A DNA stretch of 20,538 nt from COMBO-56-21 sp041559015 (lineage in GTDB: Archaea > Thermoplasmatota > Thermoplasmata > UBA10834). Location of the stretch: the NCBI GenBank assembly GCA_041559015.1, contig JBFFED010000036.1:1-20538 (forward strand), read 5' to 3'. This document shows positions 16,087 through 20,538 of the stretch, one piece after another. The position numbers and the translations under genes were made by a program. The notes below the pieces were generated by a model. It was not told where the DNA came from, searched no databases, and worked only from the letters and a program-made list of their open reading frames with translations. Position 1 is the first letter of the stretch, and each line of letters starts with the position of its first letter.

Positions 16087-16488
16087 ATGGCCATTTGGCA
16101 GGGTAGACCCAAGAGGAAACCTTCGGGCGGAAGGCTCAGGCTCGCGCGCAAGAAGCGCAAGTTCGAGGTCGGAAGAGAGAAACAGTTCACTCACCTCGGC
16201 GCGAGGAAGGTCAAGATGTACAGGACCAAAGGCGCGAACCAGAAGGCCAGGCTCCTGACAGTCGACACTGCAAACGTCATCGACCCGAAGACGAAGAAGG
16301 TCGTGAAGGTCAAGATCCTCACGGTCAAGTCGAACCCCTCGAACCCCAACTACGTCCAGCGCAACATAATGACCAAGAGCGCCACGGTCATGACGGAGCT
16401 CGGGGAGGCCGTGATCACCTCGAGGTGCGGGCAGGATGGCGTCGTGAACGCGATGCTCCTGAAGCCCTCCGAGGGCAAGGGCGCCTGA
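16087..16488 (+). CDS. rps8e: Ribosomal protein S8e
   Basis: The 133-residue product is typical of archaeal S8e in length and composition. It has the basic N-terminus MAIWQGRPKRKPSGGRLR, the KKRKFEVGRE block, and later GANQKARLLTVDTANV and NPNYVQRNIMTKSATV. It is a component of the small ribosomal subunit shared by archaea and eukaryotes. It has its own promoter and is monocistronic; the next gene is convergent, 27 bases away. Confidence 0.97.
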   Translation: MAIWQGRPKRKPSGGRLRLARKKRKFEVGREKQFTHLGARKVKMYRTKGANQKARLLTVDTANVIDPKTKKVVKVKILTVKSNPSNPNYVQRNIMTKSATVMTELGEAVITSRCGQDGVVNAMLLKPSEGKGA

Positions 16489-16515
16489 GGACTACCTCGG
16501 CATATCCCACATGTT

Positions 16516-17862
16516 CTAAGCGGACCGGGTCACGTTCATCTGCTTTGCCCTCAGCACGGGCAAGGTGGACGGCGGGCTGGCCTCGTCCCACCAGTATACC
16601 TCCTGAGAGGTCTTCGAAAGGGCGTCTGCGCTATTCCAGAGGTTCATCATGTTGTCGCTTATCCTGATGTTCTTCACGGCGCCAACGATCGCTCCGTCCT
16701 CTATCCGGAGGATGGCATCCCTGGGGATGGTCGAGAACTCCCCGGTCGAGTAGTTCTGGAACCTCGTGTACCATGTGTTGGCCATGTAGAACCCGCGCTT
16801 GGTGTCCGAGATGATCTCCTCAGGCTTCCAGTCCCCCGGCTCGAGGACAGGATGGAAGGCGACTGGCTGGGACGGGATCGTGAACAGGGTCGGCACCAGC
16901 GGCCCGGTGTTGGCCGTAGTCTTGGTGCGGTACCTCTTCGCGGTCGAGGTGTTGTGGAGGAAGGTCTTGAGCACGCCGTCCTTGATCAACACGTTGCGTC
17001 TGGTTGGCGCGCCCTCGTGGTCGAAGGCCCGTCGGCTCGAGGACTGCATGAGCGGGTCGTCCACCAGGGTGATCCCAGACGACGCGACCTTCTTGCCGAT
17101 CCTCTTCGCATACATCGACATGCCTATGTCGACCCACATCGCGCTCATCATGTTGGCTGTGGAGTGAATCATCGACCCGAGGAACAGCGGCTCGATGATT
17201 ATGTCGAACTTCCCCTGCTCTCCCTGGACGGGGTTCTTCGCCATCTCCGCGAGCTCGCCCGCTCTCGCACCTGTCTCCTTGGCCCTCAGCTTCGCGAGCT
17301 TCGGGGTGACTGAGACCGAGTGTCCAGACGCCTCAGGCTGCGAGAATGCCCTCACGGAGAGATCGATAGACGCCCTCTCGTCCGAGGCGAGAGCGCCCGA
17401 AGACGAGGCGATACCCAGGACTTCGTGCCGAACATAGAGCGTGCCGCCGACGTTGTCTGAGCCTTCCGCCTCGGCCGCATGAATACCCTCATGGACGTGC
17501 CTCGCCGGGTCCTTGAGCTTCACGATGGCCGGGTCCGCCCTGCCCGGTTTGTACCTGAACCTGCCCGATGCGATGCCCCCATACTCCTTGTTCTCAGGGG
17601 CGCCCTTCGCCGCCCTGACCAGCTCCCTGACCTGGGCTCTCGCGTCCTCGAGGTCCCTGATGTCCGTTGCCAGCGTGCGCTTACCCACGGCCACGAACAC
17701 ATGGGCGTGCCTTTCGGACCAGGAGAGCGTGGAGTCTATCTCGCTGTTCGAGAACCTCACGAGCTGTGTCGATCCCTCGAACACCTCCACGATGGCGTCG
17801 CGTGCGCCCTCGTCCCGGGCGTCCTGCACGAGGCCGTGCGCAGTCTCCTTGAGGGACGTCAT
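16516..17862 (-). CDS. pmbA: TldE/PmbA family protein, non-metal-binding partner of TldD
   Basis: The 448-residue product matches the PmbA/TldE subfamily: an N-terminal domain with a SNSEIDSTLSWSERH stretch and a C-terminal domain with DDPLMQSSSRRAFDHEGAPT and GVLKTFLHNTSTAKR. No HExxxH motif is present, as expected for TldE, which pairs with TldD in a heterodimeric protease. In bacteria the pair trims the leader of modified peptides such as microcin B17 and processes CcdA; the archaeal substrate is unknown, and no peptide precursor gene is visible here. The start overlaps the tldD stop (ATGA), so translation is coupled. Confidence 0.93.
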   Translation of the reverse strand: MTSLKETAHGLVQDARDEGARDAIVEVFEGSTQLVRFSNSEIDSTLSWSERHAHVFVAVGKRTLATDIRDLEDARAQVRELVRAAKGAPENKEYGGIASGRFRYKPGRADPAIVKLKDPARHVHEGIHAAEAEGSDNVGGTLYVRHEVLGIASSSGALASDERASIDLSVRAFSQPEASGHSVSVTPKLAKLRAKETGARAGELAEMAKNPVQGEQGKFDIIIEPLFLGSMIHSTANMMSAMWVDIGMSMYAKRIGKKVASSGITLVDDPLMQSSSRRAFDHEGAPTRRNVLIKDGVLKTFLHNTSTAKRYRTKTTANTGPLVPTLFTIPSQPVAFHPVLEPGDWKPEEIISDTKRGFYMANTWYTRFQNYSTGEFSTIPRDAILRIEDGAIVGAVKNIRISDNMMNLWNSADALSKTSQEVYWWDEASPPSTLPVLRAKQMNVTRSA

Positions 17863-19274
17863 CTCAGCGCCACCTTCCTCAGGCGCACCATAGGACCGCC
17901 GGTGAAGACCGGCATGCCCTGCATGGGATCACCCTTTCCGCACTCCGCGGAGACGAAGTCGAGCTTCTTCGAGACGGCGTCCATCGAGCCCCAGAACCCC
18001 GGGGTGGTTATCTCGAGCACGCAGTTCTTGGCCGGGCCGGCTATCTCCCCGTCCTTGATGAAGTATGCCTCCCTCGAGACGTACTTCTGGTTGTATCTCT
18101 TGTCATCTATGTTCCACTCGGTGAACGAGTGCATCAAGACGCCTTCCTTCACATCACCGAATATCTCGTCGTCCTCGAAGTCGCCAGGGGCGACGAACGT
18201 GTTGGCCATCCGGACTATCGGCTCGCGGAGGTAGAACTCGGACCGTGAGGAACCGTTGCTCTGGACTCCCAGCTTGGAGGCGGTCTCCCTGTTGTGCAGG
18301 AACTCGTTGATGATGCCGGCCTTGTATAGGAACCGCGGCCTGGCCTTCACGCCCTCCTCGTCGTAGGCGTAGTAGCCGTAGGAGCCTGGCAGCGTGGGGT
18401 CGTCGATTACCGTGGCGTACTCGGAGCCTATCCGCTCGCCTATCATATCCGGGGACACGAAGGACCGCCCGGCCTGGGACATCTCCCTGCCGATGATCCT
18501 GTCAGCCTCCATCGGGTGGCCGCAGGACTCGTGCGCCGCGATGCCCGCGACCTCAGGGCCGCACACGAGGTCGTAAGTGCCCGGCTTGACGCCCCTGCCC
18601 TTGTCCAGCTGCGTCTTGAGCATCTTGATCTCCTGAGGGAGCACCTCCTCGAGCGCCCATGACTCGACCTTCTCCCATCCACCGCTCGCGCCCCAGCTCC
18701 TGATGGACTGGGCGCTCTCGCCCTTCGAGGTGACATGATTGACCGAGTCGAGCACGACCCTCGGCAGGAACGACCTTATCCTGGAGCCCTCCGAATTGGC
18801 GAAGTAGGACTCTATCTCGTAATCCTTGAGCTCGATGAACCTGCCCTGGACCTTGACCTTCGTCTTCATGACGGCCCTGTCGAGGCCCTGGATGTACTTG
18901 AGCTTCTCATCCGTGCCGACATCGACCAGGGGCCGCCTCTGGTGGACCTCCCAGTCCGTCTTGACGGCAGGCTCGGGCGAAAGGGGCACCTCGGCGCGCC
19001 TCCTGCCTGCCTTGGCCTGCCTGTAGGCCTTCTGGAGCAGCCGGAAACCGTCCTGCTTCGAGATGGCGTTGCAGCTCGCGAAACCCGTCCCGGAGCGCGT
19101 CGCGATCCTCACGTTCATTCCGCGGTCGTGAGAGGATATCATGCTGGAGACCTGGCCCTCCTTGACCGCCATGTGCCTCTGGTCCCGCTGCTCGAGCCTG
19201 ACCTCTGCCAGCAGGATGCCGTCCCTGGACTCCGCCTCTTTCAGGGTTGCAAGGGCGACTCCCTCATCTGTCAT
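17859..19274 (-). CDS. tldD: TldD family metalloprotease
   Basis: The 471-residue product carries the zinc motif HExxxH (H248, E249, H253 in AAHESCGHP) and a later cysteine, C445 in SAECGKGDP, that fits the third zinc ligand. Other family blocks include YYAYDEEGVKARP (301-313) and FLHNRETASKLG (325-336). It forms the catalytic half of the TldD/TldE protease with the next gene. The frame is open upstream to 19343, but the ATG at 19274 lies 41 bases from a strong TATA box and fits the family start; upstream residues would lie in or before the promoter. First gene of a two-gene operon. Confidence 0.94.
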   Translation of the reverse strand: MTDEGVALATLKEAESRDGILLAEVRLEQRDQRHMAVKEGQVSSMISSHDRGMNVRIATRSGTGFASCNAISKQDGFRLLQKAYRQAKAGRRRAEVPLSPEPAVKTDWEVHQRRPLVDVGTDEKLKYIQGLDRAVMKTKVKVQGRFIELKDYEIESYFANSEGSRIRSFLPRVVLDSVNHVTSKGESAQSIRSWGASGGWEKVESWALEEVLPQEIKMLKTQLDKGRGVKPGTYDLVCGPEVAGIAAHESCGHPMEADRIIGREMSQAGRSFVSPDMIGERIGSEYATVIDDPTLPGSYGYYAYDEEGVKARPRFLYKAGIINEFLHNRETASKLGVQSNGSSRSEFYLREPIVRMANTFVAPGDFEDDEIFGDVKEGVLMHSFTEWNIDDKRYNQKYVSREAYFIKDGEIAGPAKNCVLEITTPGFWGSMDAVSKKLDFVSAECGKGDPMQGMPVFTGGPMVRLRKVALR

Positions 19275-19310
19275 TTTCGGTTCACTTGGCCGCCGCATCG
19301 GAGTCGAGCA

Positions 19311-19319
19311 TATTAAAAG
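19311..19319 (-). promoter_or_regulatory. TATA box of tldD operon
   Basis: The minus strand reads CTTTTAATA, identical to the rps8e box and also 41 bases (centre) from the start codon at 19274. It decides between the possible starts of tldD. Confidence 0.7.
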
Positions 19320-19364
19320 TCCACCCGTGCCGCTGGGAGCCACATCAGGCGGTCAAGACCGACA

Positions 19365-19375
19365 AGGTTAGATAT
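19365..19375 (+). promoter_or_regulatory. Weak TATA-like element of the SRP19 gene
   Basis: GGTTAGATATT is centred about 38 bases before the ATG at 19408. GGGAGG (19395-19400) can serve as ribosome binding site. The match to box A is poor. Confidence 0.3.
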
Positions 19376-19407
19376 TCGGGGGCCCTTCGCAACCGGGAGG
19401 CTCTGGT

Positions 19408-19710
19408 ATGCCCTTCGACCCCGAGGACGCCGTCGTGCTCTGGCCTGCGTACTTCGACCTGCGGCTCAGCAGGGCCCAGGGCAGGAGGGTGGCCAAGAAG
19501 AACGCGCTTGAGGCCCCGACCGCAAGGATGCTTTTCGAGGCGGTCAAGGCGCTGGGCCTGGACTGCATACTCGAGCTCGAGAAGTCCTACCCAAGGTTCT
19601 GGTACAGACACTCGGGCAGGGTGCTCGTGGAGCCCAAGCTAGACAAGCCTGAGCTGATCGAGCAGATCGCCTCCAAACTGAAGACCGTCCCCCGGGAGAA
19701 GGAGCAGTAG
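19408..19710 (+). CDS. Signal recognition particle 19 kDa protein (SRP19)
   Basis: The 100-residue product fits archaeal SRP19. It has the conserved start VVLWPAYFDLRLSRAQGRRV, the loop GRRVAKKNALEAPT that contacts SRP RNA, and KSYPRFWYRHSGRVLVEP. SRP19 binds the 7S RNA and prepares it for SRP54, so it serves membrane and secreted protein targeting. It is monocistronic and ends one base before the DUF211 gene on the other strand. Confidence 0.95.
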   Translation: MPFDPEDAVVLWPAYFDLRLSRAQGRRVAKKNALEAPTARMLFEAVKALGLDCILELEKSYPRFWYRHSGRVLVEPKLDKPELIEQIASKLKTVPREKEQ

Positions 19711-19711
19711 C

Positions 19712-20002
19712 TCATCTGTCCTGAGGGGTCTTGATCTCGTCGACCAGCTTCTTGCCAGCCGAGACGCTGTCGACCGAGTGTATGACCGCGCCGCAGTCCG
19801 AGATGGTCTCCTCGACCGCCTCGAAGTCAATCGACGTGCCCTCGATTGTTATCTTGACGCTCTCGGTCTCCCTGTCGACTTCCTCCAGCGTGCAGTTCAC
19901 GCCGGACACACCGTTCAGAACCCCGATCCTGCGGGACATCTCGATTATGGTAGGATGGTGGGGCTTCAGAACGTCCAAAACAAGCCTCTTTATCTCGCTC
20001 AA
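19712..20002 (-). CDS. DUF211 family protein
   Basis: The 96-residue product matches the archaeal DUF211 family in length and pattern: IKRLVLDVLKPHHPTIIEMS at the N-terminus, GVSGVNCTLEEVDRETESVKITIEG in the middle and GAVIHSVDSVSAGKK near the end. The fold is ferredoxin-like; the function is unknown. The start is TTG at 20002, chosen because homologues begin just before RLVLDVLKPH and no ATG or GTG is in place. A TATA-like CATAAATACG (minus strand, 20041-20050) lies 43 bases upstream. Confidence 0.88.
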   Translation of the reverse strand: MSEIKRLVLDVLKPHHPTIIEMSRRIGVLNGVSGVNCTLEEVDRETESVKITIEGTSIDFEAVEETISDCGAVIHSVDSVSAGKKLVDEIKTPQDR

Positions 20003-20040
20003 TTGCCGAATCCCTGCCGGTGGCTGAGGTTACGAGGTAT

Positions 20041-20050
20041 GCGTATTTAT
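20041..20050 (-). promoter_or_regulatory. TATA box of the DUF211 gene
   Basis: The minus strand reads CATAAATACG, centred about 43 bases before the TTG start, predicting a leader of about 17 bases containing CAGGGA as a possible ribosome binding site. Confidence 0.5.
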
Positions 20051-20114
20051 GTCTTTTTCAGGGCTCGGCCCTCAGAGCGCATGCCTGGCGTCCTCCTGAG
20101 AGGGCGGCCTCGGA

Positions 20115-20124
20115 GTCTTTAATA
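20115..20124 (+). promoter_or_regulatory. TATA box of the YjeF/Nnr gene
   Basis: GTCTTTAATA is centred about 28 bases before the GTG at 20148, which predicts a leaderless mRNA starting with that GTG. Confidence 0.6.
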
Positions 20125-20147
20125 GCGTTCGAGCCAATCCAAAAGCC

Positions 20148-20538
20148 GTGAGGAGGCAGGCGATTCGCCCGGAGGAAGTGAAGGTCCTGGACATCAACTC
20201 GGCCTACCTCGGGGTCAGAACTGTAAGGCTCATGGAAGGCGCAGGCGCAGCTGTCGCCAGGCAGGTCCTGGGCATGCTGAGCCAGGGCAAGAGAGTCGCC
20301 GTATTGTGCGGCAAGGGCAACAACGGCGGCGACGGATTCGTGGCTGCGAGGCACATCGCGCACTCGGCCCCGGTCGACCTGTACCTCGCCGAGGCTGAGG
20401 ACGAGGTGACGAGCGACATAGCGAGGATCAACCTGGCCCGTGCCAGAGAGCACATCAGGTCCCCCGACCTGTTCGACCCGTCGAGCTACGACGTGATAGT
20501 CGATGCCCTCCTAGGGGTGGGGCTGGAAGGGAAGCCCA
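20148..20538 (+). CDS. nnr: NAD(P)H-hydrate epimerase (YjeF N-terminal domain), 5' part; probably bifunctional Nnr
   Basis: The open frame runs from a GTG to the window end (130 codons seen). It has the YjeF_N features: an N-terminal EVKVLDINSAYLGV helix, RLMEGAGAAVA, the nucleotide-binding loop CGKGNNGGDGFVAARH (94-109 of the full window-visible frame by rough count from GTG: about 55-70), and YDVIVDALLGVGLEGKP at the end. The enzyme interconverts the R and S forms of hydrated NAD(P)H for repair. In archaea it is usually fused to the ADP/ATP-dependent dehydratase domain; that part would lie beyond the window. The GTG at 20148 fits leaderless transcription; a second GTG at 20178 in the same frame would drop ten residues. 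Confidence 0.9.
   Translation, partial: MRRQAIRPEEVKVLDINSAYLGVRTVRLMEGAGAAVARQVLGMLSQGKRVAVLCGKGNNGGDGFVAARHIAHSAPVDLYLAEAEDEVTSDIARINLARAREHIRSPDLFDPSSYDVIVDALLGVGLEGKP

Overview
This is an archaeal chromosome segment of about 60% G+C (by eye). The 16S rRNA fragment carries exact archaeal signature stretches (positions 197-216 and 240-257). The protein genes include archaeal or archaeal/eukaryotic types: ribosomal protein S8e, aIF2-beta, SRP19, a DUF211 protein and a presenilin-type protease. Promoters have archaeal TATA boxes and several transcripts look leaderless. The 16S gene is followed by a protein gene on the opposite strand, with no 23S rRNA in the remaining 19.7 kb. Unlinked rRNA genes are a known trait of Thermoplasma and relatives, so a member of the Thermoplasmatota is my best guess; this is inference.

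Layout. (1) 1-812: 3' half of 16S rRNA, then a small hairpin and a T-rich tract. (2) 1000-2595 (-): exported six-bladed Kelch protein with an Ig-like domain, a coiled coil and a C-terminal membrane anchor. (3) 2596-2898: divergent regulatory region holding promoters for both sides, a 10-bp direct repeat around the hydrogenase TATA box, and a long, foldable 5' leader. (4) 2899-7348 (+): five tightly overlapping genes for a cytoplasmic group 3b [NiFe] hydrogenase (sulfhydrogenase), in the order beta (Fe-S), gamma (FAD/NAD(P) and 2Fe-2S), delta (small subunit), alpha (large subunit), maturation protease. (5) 7385-8995 (+): CTP synthase. (6) 9010-12660 (-): large soluble PAS/GAF sensor histidine kinase. 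(7) 12811-13440 (+): aIF2-beta with a TRAM domain. (8) 13446-14348 (-): PhzF-family protein. (9) 14443-16024 (+): presenilin-like intramembrane protease followed by a metallophosphoesterase. (10) 16087-16488 (+): S8e. (11) 16516-19274 (-): TldD and TldE/PmbA operon. (12) 19408-19710 (+): SRP19. (13) 19712-20002 (-): DUF211 protein. (14) 20148 to the window end (+): start of the NAD(P)HX epimerase (YjeF/Nnr) gene.

How it works together. The hydrogenase cluster is the one multi-gene metabolic unit. It should couple H2 to NAD(P)H in the cytoplasm through the gamma flavoprotein, with the protease trimming the alpha subunit after nickel insertion. The rest is mostly housekeeping, arranged as short divergent and convergent units with very small gaps. 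I found no CRISPR array, insertion sequence, prophage, tRNA gene or defence system. The most unusual signals are the hydrogenase control region, a Cys-to-Asp position in the small-subunit cluster motif, the protease start codon embedded in the DPCxxC codons of the large subunit, and the variant third motif of the presenilin-like protease.
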